Shown here piece by piece: positions 54,145 to 61,189 of a stretch of 61,189 nucleotides of DNA. The notes beneath the pieces were generated by a model. It saw nothing but the letters and a program-made list of their open reading frames with translations, searched no databases and was not told the origin of the DNA. The stretch covers positions 1-61,189 of the forward strand of contig CAYSPJ010000015.1 of the NCBI GenBank assembly GCA_964432875.1, read 5' to 3'. The position numbers and the translations under genes were made by a program. Position 1 is the first letter of the stretch. The number at the start of each line of letters is the position of its first letter. Source of the stretch: JACJYE01 sp964432875. Lineage in GTDB: Bacteria > Bacteroidota > Bacteroidia > Chitinophagales > Saprospiraceae.

Positions 54145-55233
54145 ATGCCTGAACAGCCTAAAGATACGGTGCCCAGGGTAAAGCCAGGCGTGCCGCAGCC
54201 CGAGAGTGTTAACCCCCACCTCCTGCTGCGCCCGCGTAGGCAGCTATCGGCACAGGAATACATAGAGGGCATCCTCCAGGGTCAGCGCGTCATCCTCAGC
54301 CAGGCAATTACCCTCATCGAGAGCGCCCGGCCGGAGCATCAGGAATTGGCGCAAGCCATTATTGAAGGCTGCCTGCCATATAGCGGGCGCTCCATCCGCA
54401 TCGGCATCACTGGCTCGCCGGGGGTAGGCAAGAGCACTTTCATCGAAGCGTTTGGGCTGCACCTGCTGGAGCAAGGCCGCCGCCTGGCTGTGCTGGCTAT
54501 CGACCCAAGCAGCAAAGTGAGCCGCGGCAGCATCTTGGGCGATAAGACCCGGATGGAAAAACTGGCCGCCAGTGAGCTCGCTTTCATCCGCCCCTCCCCT
54601 GCTGGCGATTCGCTGGGCGGCGTAGCGCGCAAAACCCGCGAGGCGATTATCCTCTGCGAAGCCAATGGCTATGACACCATCATCATCGAAACCGTCGGTG
54701 TGGGGCAATCGGAAACTGCCGTACATTCCATGACCGATTTCTTCCTCCTGCTCCTGCTGCCCGGTGCCGGCGATGAGCTGCAGGGCATCAAACGGGGCAT
54801 CGTGGAAATGGCCGACCTCATCGCCGTCAACAAAGCCGATGGCGAGCGGTTGGCCCTGGCTGAAAATGCCCGCCAGGAATACCGCAACGCCTTGCACTTG
54901 CTGCCGCCAAAAGAGAGCGGCTGGGCACCCAAAGTAGCGCTCTGCTCGGCAACTTCGGGCACCGGCATCGCCGAGGCCTGGGGACAAGTGGAAGCCTACT
55001 GGAAAATGGCGCTCGAAAATGGCTTCTTCATCCACAAACGACAAGCGCAGGCTAAATACTGGCTCTACGAATTCATCGACCGCCAATTGCGATCGGCATT
55101 TTTCCAGTCCCCCCGCGTACAGCAGCAGCTCAAAACCGTGGAAGCCGCCGTGCTGGAGGGCCGCAAATCCTCCTTCCAGGCTGCCGAGTATTTGCTGCGG
55201 CTCTTCCTGGGCAAAGATGACTTACCCCCCTGA
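54145..55233 (+). CDS. meaB: Methylmalonyl-CoA mutase-associated GTPase MeaB
   Basis: 362 residues. The N-terminal helical arm (LSAQEYIEGILQGQRVILSQ) precedes a G3E-family GTPase with Walker A GITGSPGVGKST, AIDPSSKVSRGSILGDKTRM, switch region IETVGVGQSE, and NKAD for guanine specificity. The C-terminal dimerisation helix ends LLRLFLGKDD. It loads and protects the B12-dependent methylmalonyl-CoA mutase. The mutase genes are not in the window. It is divergent from the deiminase gene by 226 bp. Confidence 0.95.
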   Translation: MPEQPKDTVPRVKPGVPQPESVNPHLLLRPRRQLSAQEYIEGILQGQRVILSQAITLIESARPEHQELAQAIIEGCLPYSGRSIRIGITGSPGVGKSTFIEAFGLHLLEQGRRLAVLAIDPSSKVSRGSILGDKTRMEKLAASELAFIRPSPAGDSLGGVARKTREAIILCEANGYDTIIIETVGVGQSETAVHSMTDFFLLLLLPGAGDELQGIKRGIVEMADLIAVNKADGERLALAENARQEYRNALHLLPPKESGWAPKVALCSATSGTGIAEAWGQVEAYWKMALENGFFIHKRQAQAKYWLYEFIDRQLRSAFFQSPRVQQQLKTVEAAVLEGRKSSFQAAEYLLRLFLGKDDLPP

Positions 55234-55351
55234 TAGTCGTCTAAATGTTGAGGTTGGCAGAAAAATGCGAACTCAAAGCCCCTTCAAGGCATTATTATTG
55301 ATGTGAAATATTTTTTATCACCGTATTTATCAAAGCAAAACAATAACGTCC

Positions 55352-55945
55352 ATGAGACCTTTAATCACGGGAGTGGTTTTAATCGGCCTGGGCCTGGTGC
55401 TCTTCGCCGGCGGCTGTAGCAGCTACAACAAATTCGTTGAAATAGAAGAAGATGTGGAAAACGCCTGGGGCAAGGTGCAGAGCGCCTACCAGCGTCGGGC
55501 CGACCTCATCCCCAACCTCGTACGGACCGTACAGGGTGCCGCAGATTTTGAAAAAAGCACCCTCGCGGAGGTGACCAACGCTCGCGCCCGCGCTACGAGC
55601 ATCAACATCGACCCCTCCAACCTGACGGCTGAAAAGCTCAAGGAATTCCAGGAGGCCCAGACAGGCCTGAGCCAGTCCCTCGGGCGGCTATTGATGGTAT
55701 CCGAAAACTACCCTCAATTGCGCGCCAGCGAAAACTTCCGCGAACTGCAGGCGCAGTTGGAAGGCACGGAAAACCGCATCAAAGTCGAACGCGACCGCTT
55801 TAACGACGTGGTGACGCAGTACAACAAGAAGGTGCGCCGCTTCCCAAGCAGCTTGTTCGCCGGCCTGTTTGGCTTTAGCCAAAAGGCCCAGTTCGAAGCC
55901 GAAGCCGGTGCCCAACGCGCACCCGAGGTCAATTTCGACAATTAA
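55352..55945 (+). CDS. lemA: LemA family protein
   Basis: 197 residues. The N-terminal ITGVVLIGLGLVLFAGGCSS is a membrane segment ending in a Cys (lipobox-like AGGC). The LemA helical core is clear: SYNKFVEIEEDVENAWGKVQ, YQRRADLIPNLVRTVQG, LSQSLGRLLMVSENYPQLRA and RDRFNDVVTQYNKKVRRFPS. The function is unknown in bacteria. It heads an operon with two TPM-domain genes (63 and 8 bp spacing), the classic lemA-TPM arrangement. Confidence 0.94.
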   Translation: MRPLITGVVLIGLGLVLFAGGCSSYNKFVEIEEDVENAWGKVQSAYQRRADLIPNLVRTVQGAADFEKSTLAEVTNARARATSINIDPSNLTAEKLKEFQEAQTGLSQSLGRLLMVSENYPQLRASENFRELQAQLEGTENRIKVERDRFNDVVTQYNKKVRRFPSSLFAGLFGFSQKAQFEAEAGAQRAPEVNFDN

Positions 55946-56008
55946 ATACTGGCAGGGGCGGGCCTTGTGTCCGCCCCCTATATAGCCAAGCAACAACTAC
56001 CCAGCCCG

Positions 56009-56437
56009 ATGATCAAATTCTTTAGCCCGGAAGACGAGCAGCGCATCGTCGAAGCCATCCAGCAAGCGGAGCGCAATACCTCCGGAGAGATTCGCGTGCA
56101 CTTGGAAGCCGCCTGTAAAGGCGAAATGCTGGAAGAAGCCGCCAAAACCTTCCACCGCTTGGGGATGCACCGCACCGAGGCCCGCAATGCCGTACTAATC
56201 TTCCTTGCACCAGAGCGCAAAGAATTTGCCATCTTCGGCGATCAGGGCATCAACGAGGTAGTGCCCGCCGATTTCTGGCAGGAAGAGCGCAACCTGATGC
56301 AGGAGCATTTCCGCCGTGGCGCTTTTGCCGCAGGTATCTGCGCCGCCGTCGAGCAGGTAGGGGAAAAACTGCAAGCTTTCTTCCCTTACCAACAAGACGA
56401 TGCCAACGAATTACCCGACGATATTTCATATAGCTGA
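56009..56437 (+). CDS. TPM domain protein, single-domain form
   Basis: Start at 56009 (MIKFFSPEDEQRIVEAIQQA); the frame extends upstream through a GTG without support. 142 residues with no signal peptide. The TPM-type fold is shown by ERNTSGEIRVHLE, RNAVLIFLAPERKEFAIFGD, INEVVPADFW and HFRRGAFAAGICAAVEQVG. Partner of the next, longer TPM gene 8 bp downstream. The molecular role is unknown. TPM proteins have been linked to phosphatase-like or repair activities in other lineages, which may not apply here. Confidence 0.87.
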   Translation: MIKFFSPEDEQRIVEAIQQAERNTSGEIRVHLEAACKGEMLEEAAKTFHRLGMHRTEARNAVLIFLAPERKEFAIFGDQGINEVVPADFWQEERNLMQEHFRRGAFAAGICAAVEQVGEKLQAFFPYQQDDANELPDDISYS

Positions 56438-56445
56438 GCCATATC

Positions 56446-57270
56446 ATGTCAAAATACTTGCTGTCTTTTTTCTTTGCGGCACTAGCCGCGCTCTCTTTTG
56501 CCCAACAACCCATCCCAGCACCGACAGACTTCCTCGTCAACGACTATGCCGGGATGCTAAGCCGGCAGGAGGTCGTCCAATTAGGTGACAAGCTGCGGGA
56601 ATACGCGCTGCAGACTTCCACCCAAATCGTCATCTTCACGGAACAATCGCTGCAAGGAGAGGACGATTTCGAGCGCGCGCGCCTCATTTACGAGAACTGG
56701 AAAATTGGCGGTAGCCGCGAAAACAGCAATGGCGTGCTCCTCTACGTGGCTCAACAGGATCGCAAGGTGCGCATCATCACGGGCTACGGCGCCGAGGGCT
56801 TCCTGCCCGACGCCTTGGCCAAGCGCATCATCGACGAGATTATCACCCCCAATTTCCGGCAAAACCAGTACTATCGCGGCCTGGACCGCGCCACCAGCGC
56901 CATCATGGAGCTGGGCCAAGGTGAATACTCCAACGAAGGCCCGCAGCAGCCGCGCGACGCCAAGGGCGGTATACCGGCCATGCTGGTCATCGTCGTCATT
57001 ATCCTGCTCCTCATCATCTTCTCCAAGCGGGGCCGCGGCGGCGATGATGACGATGACGATGGCGGCTACTACCGCGGCGGCCGCTACGATACCAAACCGC
57101 ACCGCCGCCGCCATGGCGGTGGCTGGATATTCTTTCCCGGTGGCGGATGGGGCGGCGGCGGCAGCTCTGGCGGCAGTGGCGGCGGCGGCTGGGGCGGCAG
57201 TGGCGGCGGCGGCTTCGGCGGCTTCGGCGGCGGCCTCACCGGCGGCGGCGGTGCAGGGGGGAGCTGGTAG
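56446..57270 (+). CDS. TPM domain membrane protein (YgcG-like) with Gly-rich tail
   Basis: 274 residues. A signal peptide (MSKYLLSFFFAALAALSFAQ) is followed by a TPM domain (~25-160: FLVNDYAGMLSRQEVVQLGD, STQIVIFTEQSL, NGVLLYVAQQDRKVRIITGY, PDALAKRIID). Then a transmembrane helix (~180-198, GIPAMLVIVVIILLLIIFSK), an Asp-rich patch, an RR/H basic patch, and a tail of Gly/Ser/Trp repeats ending GGGGAGGSW, as in typical YgcG/Psb32-like proteins. Third gene of the lemA operon. Confidence 0.9.
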   Translation: MSKYLLSFFFAALAALSFAQQPIPAPTDFLVNDYAGMLSRQEVVQLGDKLREYALQTSTQIVIFTEQSLQGEDDFERARLIYENWKIGGSRENSNGVLLYVAQQDRKVRIITGYGAEGFLPDALAKRIIDEIITPNFRQNQYYRGLDRATSAIMELGQGEYSNEGPQQPRDAKGGIPAMLVIVVIILLLIIFSKRGRGGDDDDDDGGYYRGGRYDTKPHRRRHGGGWIFFPGGGWGGGGSSGGSGGGGWGGSGGGGFGGFGGGLTGGGGAGGSW

Positions 57271-57338
57271 GGAGGGGTTCCCAAGCACCAACATCGCTGT
57301 GCAACACATGCTTTACCTTTAAACAACCGGAGCAGTCC

Positions 57339-58607
57339 ATGAAACATGCCAAGAACTTGTTGCTGGCAGGATTGTTGGCGCTGAGCGCCTGCCTGCCCGT
57401 CTTGCAGAGCCGCTACGTGACGGAAGCGGACATCCTGCGCGTGCCGCCAAGCTATGAGGATGGCTCGGCGCAGCGGCAGAGCGGCCCTTGCGCCGCCTGG
57501 GAAAGCTATCGGCCCGACACCCTGCACCTGGAGCACACGCCCATGCGCTACATCCGCTTGAACATCCACTGGATGCACGCCGCTGATTCGCTGATGCCTT
57601 TTTCGGAAGATTTTGCCCGCCGGTATGCCAAAAACCTCGTTTATGCGAGCAATTACGCCATGAACAAGAACCGCAAGATGTACTTGCCATACGGCAACGA
57701 CACGCCGGTGCTCCCTACCCGTATCCAATACCTGCTCACGCCCCGGCCAGATGCCCCAGACGATGACGGCATCTACTTCCACTACGATGAAGAGTCGTGC
57801 TATTACATACACCGGGGGAAGAATAACAACCTGTTCCGGCGCGACATGTTCAATAAATACGGCGTGCAGATGGATACGGTGCTCAATATCTTCATCATGC
57901 CCCACCACCCTGACAGCATTGCCTCCCCTAGCTATCAGAACTATGCCGTAGGTGTTGCCCTACGCAATGCGATCAAGCTCTCTGGCATTTATGCCAACCA
58001 TAAGAAATATGATGATTACTGGGACTTTCGCGGCATTTTCATCCACGAAGTAGGCCATATACTGGGCTTGGGCCACGCCTGGGTCAATGATGGCTGCGAC
58101 GATACGCCCGTCCACCAGCAGAAGTGCTTTGCCATCACCCAACCGCCGCCCTGCGATACGGCCACCTCCAACAACGTCATGGACTATGTCGCCGAGCAAA
58201 GCGCCTGGACGCCATGCCAACTCGGCAAGATGCACCAACGCTTGGCCGATGAGCGCAGCATCCAGCGCAAGTTCCTGCTGCCAAGCTGGTGTGAATGGAA
58301 GGACAGCCTCTCCATAACCATCCAGGATACGGTGGAGTGGCTGGGTGCCAAAGACCTGGAGGGGGATTTGATCATTGAACGCGGTGGGCAGCTCAGCATC
58401 CGCTGCCGGGTTTCCATGCCGCCGGGGGGGCGTATCCTCATCGCGCCGGGCGGCACCCTCATCCTCGAAGATGGCGCGCGCCTCCACCAAGCTTGTGGCG
58501 AGCAGTGGGACGGCATCGTCGTACAGAAAAAGAGCAACGAGGCCGGCCGCCTCATCCTGATTGGGGAGCCCAAGCTGGAGGATATGCGCCAGGGGGTGGG
58601 GGGATGA
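57339..58607 (+). CDS. Pappalysin-like metzincin lipoprotein
   Basis: Start at 57339 (MKHAKNLLLAGLLALSACLP), a lipoprotein signal with lipobox LSAC. The frame is open 64 codons upstream, but that part is an Arg-rich shadow of the Gly-rich tail of the previous gene. 422 residues. The protease signature HEVGHILGLGH has H236, E237, H240 and H246, and NNVMDYVAEQ followed by CQLGKMHQR matches the Met-turn and Cys of M43 pappalysins. The C-terminal ~90 residues form a beta-rich domain (IIERGGQLSIRCRVSMPPGG, ILIAPGGTLILEDG). It is 68 bp after the TPM gene, perhaps in the same transcript. Surface lipoprotein protease (inference). Confidence 0.88.
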   Translation: MKHAKNLLLAGLLALSACLPVLQSRYVTEADILRVPPSYEDGSAQRQSGPCAAWESYRPDTLHLEHTPMRYIRLNIHWMHAADSLMPFSEDFARRYAKNLVYASNYAMNKNRKMYLPYGNDTPVLPTRIQYLLTPRPDAPDDDGIYFHYDEESCYYIHRGKNNNLFRRDMFNKYGVQMDTVLNIFIMPHHPDSIASPSYQNYAVGVALRNAIKLSGIYANHKKYDDYWDFRGIFIHEVGHILGLGHAWVNDGCDDTPVHQQKCFAITQPPPCDTATSNNVMDYVAEQSAWTPCQLGKMHQRLADERSIQRKFLLPSWCEWKDSLSITIQDTVEWLGAKDLEGDLIIERGGQLSIRCRVSMPPGGRILIAPGGTLILEDGARLHQACGEQWDGIVVQKKSNEAGRLILIGEPKLEDMRQGVGG

Positions 58608-58627
58608 AGCGATTATGCTACAAAAAC

Positions 58628-58658
58628 TTGGAAAACCGCTTGTTTTTGCCTATTTTTG
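58628..58658 (+). promoter_or_regulatory. Promoter of xisH-xisI
   Basis: TTG (58628-58630), a 20-bp spacer and TATTTTTG (58651-58658) match the consensus. The predicted start of transcription near 58664 is about 14 bases before the GTG that starts xisH, so the promoter survives upstream of the inserted element. Confidence 0.72.
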
Positions 58659-58677
58659 CACAACACAAACTTAGGAG

Positions 58678-59257
58678 GTGGCAAGGGATACTTTTCACAT
58701 GCTAGTGCCCCATGGACGAAGTTGTTGATAGTTAAGCCACCGCCATTTCGCCGTCAGGCAAGGCGGGAAGAGGGAGCATAGCCAATGCTACGCGACCGAT
58801 GAGCAACGCAGCATGGCGGTGAAAGGGCAAGGCTTGGGCTGTCAAGAATTTCATCCATGGGGCACTAGGAAGGAGCGCTCTCGAAGAAGAGGGGTGGATT
58901 GTCACCCATGACCCTTACCCCTTGCACCATCGGAAAGAAGGCGGGCTGCAAACAGATTTAGGAGCAGAAAAGATTATTACCGCTGAGAAAGAAAATAGCC
59001 GGATTGCAGTCGAAGTGAAGAGTTTCGTGCACATTTCCATACTGCATGATTTTTTACTTGCAGTCGGGCAATTCTATGTGTATAAGAAAATCCTGGAAAA
59101 AAGCGACCCCGGTAGAGTACTTTATATCGCTTTACCTGATTTCGTCTTTAATCGGGTCGAAAAATTTGAATGGGCTCAAGAAGTCATACGAGACATGAGC
59201 ATCAAATTTATCCTATATGATACTAAAAGTCAAATGATTACCTCATGGAAAGAATAA
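58678..59257 (+). pseudogene. xisH: xisH split by a TA-flanked palindromic element
   Basis: The 5' fragment GTG-GCA-AGG-GAT-ACT-TTT encodes MARDTF, followed by CAC-ATG-CTA (HML), nine codons at 58678-58704. Element B then intervenes and brings stop codons. The 3' fragment from 58868 continues GRSALEEEGWIVTHDPYPL ... SWKE. Joining 58704 to 58868 restores one frame of 138 residues, the normal XisH length, including D39 (QTDLGAEK) and E58-x-K60 (VEVKSF), a PD-(D/E)XK-like site. XisH with XisI was named for controlling excision of the fdxN element in Anabaena; the biochemical role elsewhere is unclear. With the element in place only a fragment from the TTG at 58922 could be made, so the gene is probably inactive. 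xisI overlaps its end by 13 bp. Confidence 0.9.
58703..58867. mobile_element. MITE-like palindromic element B inside xisH, TA target duplication
   Basis: A 161-bp non-coding element (58705-58865) lies between two TA dinucleotides. The ends GTGCCCCATGGACGAA and TTCATCCATGGGGCAC are inverted repeats with one mismatch, and the homology continues inward. The interior pairs too (ACCGCCAT at left, ATGGCGGT at right; TTGATAG with CTGTCAA), so the whole unit can fold as one hairpin. TA duplication is the habit of IS630/Tc1-mariner transposases, so a non-autonomous relative is likely (inference). No transposase is present in the window. Confidence 0.85.
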
Positions 59258-59586
59258 ATTTTCTTCGAAATAGTATCATCGACGCGATGACGGGGTACGC
59301 GGACTACTTGGCGGGAGCCAATTTACCTAAAGTAGAATACCAGTTGCTTGGGGACGAAAAACACGACCGCTATCAGCTTTTAGCAATTGGCTGGGAAAAA
59401 AGCGAACGCATTTATTACGTTATTTTCCATGCTGACATCATCAATGGGAAAATTTGGATTCAAGAAGACAATACCGAAGACGGCTTCGCCAATTTGCTCA
59501 TCGAGAAAGGCGTCAGCAAGAAGGATATTGTACTAGCATATTATCCGGATTACCACCGCCAGTACACGGAATTCGCCGTGGCCTGA
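59245..59586 (+). CDS. xisI: XisI family protein
   Basis: 113 residues, normal XisI length: MERINFLRNSIIDAMTGYAD, then EYQLLGDEKHDRYQLLAIGW, RIYYVIFHADIINGKIWIQE, DNTEDGFANLLIEKGVSKKD and IVLAYYPDYHRQYTEFAVA at the end, all hallmarks of the family. It overlaps the end of xisH by 13 bp, so its translation would normally be coupled to xisH. The element in xisH may lower its expression unless it is translated independently. Confidence 0.93.
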   Translation: MERINFLRNSIIDAMTGYADYLAGANLPKVEYQLLGDEKHDRYQLLAIGWEKSERIYYVIFHADIINGKIWIQEDNTEDGFANLLIEKGVSKKDIVLAYYPDYHRQYTEFAVA

Positions 59587-59656
59587 TTATGGTGTAAAGG
59601 AGCGGGCATTCCTCTTACTTCATTATCTTGTGCGCCGAAACCAAACCAAACGCCCT

Positions 59657-61189
59657 ATGCCGCTCCGAGTCCGCGACCTATACATCCTGCTGGTTTTCCT
59701 GGGTTTGACGCATCTGTTCTACTTCCCCACCTGGAATGCCGGGTTTGTCACTGATTTTACGGGCATGATCTGGCGGATGGAAGGTAAGCACGCCTTTGAC
59801 ATCCTGGGCAGCTTTGGCTTTCCGGCATTACAGCCAGTACTCAGCGCCTTCCAGTACTTGTTTTATCAGGCATTTGGCCTGTCGCCCTGGCCCTGGTATC
59901 TGGTATTCACTAGCCTGCACGTACTAAATGGCTTCCTGGTTTATCGCCTCGGTGCAAGCCTGCTGGAGGCCTATGGCAGTAAGACGCCTCGTCTGGCAGC
60001 CTTACTGGGAGCTGTTTTTTTCTTGTTATTGCCCTATCAATCGGAGGTCGTCGTATGGCGAGTCTGCTTTAACTACCAGTTGTCATCGTTTTTATTGTTG
60101 AGTGTGCTGTGGCTGGCGCAAGCCTGGCTTAAAGAAGGGCGGGCGAGGCTATTGTGGCTAGCGCACTTGCTCTTCGTGATGGCATTGTTTACCTTTCAAT
60201 TGGCCATTACCTTGCCGCTGGCAGGGCTGGCTTTGGTGCTGTTATTTCCAAAGGAAGCACGCCAAGGTCAAATCGCCAGGGCGTTCTGGCGCTTATCCTT
60301 GCCGCAGTTTGGGTTATTAGGGGGGTATTTATTGCTCAACCGGGTCATCTTGGGGAGCTGGGTGGGCTATTATGGAGCAGAGGCACACTTGAGCTTCCCG
60401 CTGAAAGACATCCTGACCAATTATTTCAACTACGCCATCAAACTGCTGGCTTTCAGCCGCGACTGGCCGCACCCCTGGAAAGAAGGCCTGACGGGCTGGC
60501 TGCAGCAGCCGATGCTGATTTACCCCCTGTCTGTCGCGGCGGCGCTCGGCTTGCTCTTTGCCTTTGCCCGCTACCGGCGCTGGCGGGGGGAAGTGCAGGC
60601 CAGCTTGCTGTTCTTCCTGCTGTTCGCTCTAGCGCTGGCCCCGGTGTCCAACCTGTTTTTTTACTACCTGCAGCACCTAGAAAACGACCGCTACAGTTAC
60701 CTACCTTCCGCCTTTTTCTTGCTGGGGCTGTCCAGCCTGCTGTCCATACTGCCGCGGCGGCTCTACCTGCTGCTAGCGGCGGTTTACCTGGGCTTTGCAT
60801 CCTTTTTCCTCTGGCGCACCAACCAATATTGGAAAGAATCTACCGCCCTCTACCACCGCCTGCTCGACGGCTTCGAGTGGCATGATGCGCCTGCCGTCTA
60901 TCTGCTCAACCTGCCGGCCAACTATCAAGGCGCCCTGCTGTTCCGCGATTTTGCCGGGCAGGGCGACGCCTTCCGCGATGCCCTGCGCTACGTCAAGCAG
61001 CAGCCCTATGAGGGCGCGATTTACGAAATAGCGCAGTACAACCTGGCCAAGCCTGGCGATGGGGTCAGCGTGCGCGTCGATTCTACGCATCAGATCACAG
61101 TAGAATTCAATCAATGGGGCAATTGGTGGTGGCGGCGCGGCATCGGCATGGGGCCAGGCTATCAAGCCGAAGGCTATTCCGTGCAGAGC
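59657..61189 (+). CDS. Polytopic membrane protein (GT-C-like), C-terminus outside window
   Basis: Open from the ATG at 59657 to the right edge, 511 codons. About ten hydrophobic segments are visible, including LYILLVFLGLTHLFYF, LAALLGAVFFLLLPYQ, SFLLLSVLWLAQAWL, LLFVMALFTFQLAITLPLAG, QASLLFFLLFALALAPVSNL, FFLLGLSSLLSIL and LLLAAVYLGFASFFLW. A first loop with WNAGFVTDFTGMIWRMEG is reminiscent of the acidic first loop of GT-C glycosyltransferases (inference). The C-terminal part after ~400 is soluble (WESTALYHRLL-like, AVYLLNLPANYQG). No named family recognised. Confidence 0.72.
   Translation, partial: MPLRVRDLYILLVFLGLTHLFYFPTWNAGFVTDFTGMIWRMEGKHAFDILGSFGFPALQPVLSAFQYLFYQAFGLSPWPWYLVFTSLHVLNGFLVYRLGASLLEAYGSKTPRLAALLGAVFFLLLPYQSEVVVWRVCFNYQLSSFLLLSVLWLAQAWLKEGRARLLWLAHLLFVMALFTFQLAITLPLAGLALVLLFPKEARQGQIARAFWRLSLPQFGLLGGYLLLNRVILGSWVGYYGAEAHLSFPLKDILTNYFNYAIKLLAFSRDWPHPWKEGLTGWLQQPMLIYPLSVAAALGLLFAFARYRRWRGEVQASLLFFLLFALALAPVSNLFFYYLQHLENDRYSYLPSAFFLLGLSSLLSILPRRLYLLLAAVYLGFASFFLWRTNQYWKESTALYHRLLDGFEWHDAPAVYLLNLPANYQGALLFRDFAGQGDAFRDALRYVKQQPYEGAIYEIAQYNLAKPGDGVSVRVDSTHQITVEFNQWGNWWWRRGIGMGPGYQAEGYSVQS

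Noticed and set aside
54244..55086. 280-codon minus-strand frame opposite meaB
   Set aside because: Antisense shadow; meaB motifs are intact on the plus strand.
56581..57309. Ala-rich 242-codon minus-strand frame and a similar plus-strand frame at 56585
   Set aside because: Shadows of the Gly-rich TPM gene; extreme Ala runs arise from GGC repeats read in other frames.
57147..57338. Arg-rich N-terminal extension of the pappalysin-like gene
   Set aside because: It is the out-of-frame reading of the Gly/Trp-rich tail of the TPM gene; the lipoprotein signal begins at 57339.
58922..59257. TTG at 58922 as the true start of a short XisH
   Set aside because: XisH codons continue upstream in frame (RSALEEEGWIVTHDPYPL) to the element boundary and resume before it; the TTG is merely the first start-like codon after the insertion.

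Overview
The window reads as part of a draft genome of a Bacteroidota bacterium, most likely a Saprospiria (Lewinella or Phaeodactylibacter type) relative. The reasons are: many secreted proteins with type IX secretion (T9SS) C-terminal domains (type A ends such as PNPA...GxYxLxL, and one type B gliding-motility end NAFSPNGDG); SprB repeats and PKD domains; a short primary sigma factor of the Bacteroidota type; promoters matching TTG-N19/20-TAnnTTTG; a GCS2-CBS fusion; and bamD next to an omega-like subunit and coaBC. Base composition is close to half GC. Two runs of 100 N are each flanked by an identical 55-bp sequence. They are scaffold joins rather than biological gaps, and collapsing them repairs two genes.

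Layout. 1-3068: the 5' three kilobases of a secreted metzincin protease with PKD domains, running off the left edge. 3.6-4.4 kb: a small outer-membrane barrel-like protein. 4.5-9.9 kb: a 1794-residue T9SS protein made of fifteen copies of a ~111-residue repeat. 10.1-13.3 kb: a helicase-less PD-(D/E)XK nuclease and a START-like protein. 13.9-14.8 kb: rpoD. 15-18.5 kb: aldose epimerase, glycerate kinase and a PLP-dependent deaminase. 18.5-26.2 kb: a tightly packed minus-strand envelope and housekeeping cluster, bamD-rpoZ-coaBC-DUF4835-hypothetical-purN-PorE-like. 26.4-31.7 kb: DUF3137, tandem universal stress protein, a FixL-like PAS histidine kinase, a receiver-Crp fusion regulator and a thioredoxin-TPR protein, which looks like an oxygen/redox response neighbourhood. 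31.8-35.6 kb: barrel protein, a MITE-like element, DUF6922 and PBP1A. 35.8-40.5 kb: a cohesin plus SprB-repeat adhesin. 41.4-43.3 kb: a glutamate-cysteine ligase family protein with CBS domains. 43.5-46.6 kb: two tandem T9SS proteins with almost identical 3' halves. 47-51 kb: envelope proteins, including an OmpA lipoprotein. 51.1-53.9 kb: a secreted Porphyromonas-type peptidylarginine deiminase relative. 54.1-58.6 kb: meaB, lemA, two TPM-domain genes and a pappalysin-like lipoprotein. 58.6-59.6 kb: xisH-xisI. 59.7 kb to the end: a polytopic membrane protein.

The most striking observation is at 58.68-59.26 kb. xisH is split after codon 9 by a 161-bp palindromic element flanked by TA. Removing the element plus one TA joins the halves in frame into a normal-length 138-residue XisH. 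Two other MITE-like palindromic elements of different families lie in the window. One sits directly at a stop codon (32446-32591) and the other is intergenic (49877-50017). The second notable system is the FixL-like kinase, which keeps the haem-ligand and O2-contact positions of rhizobial FixL and is followed by a receiver fused to a Crp/Fnr DNA-binding module. No rRNA, tRNA, CRISPR array, prophage or complete IS was recognised.
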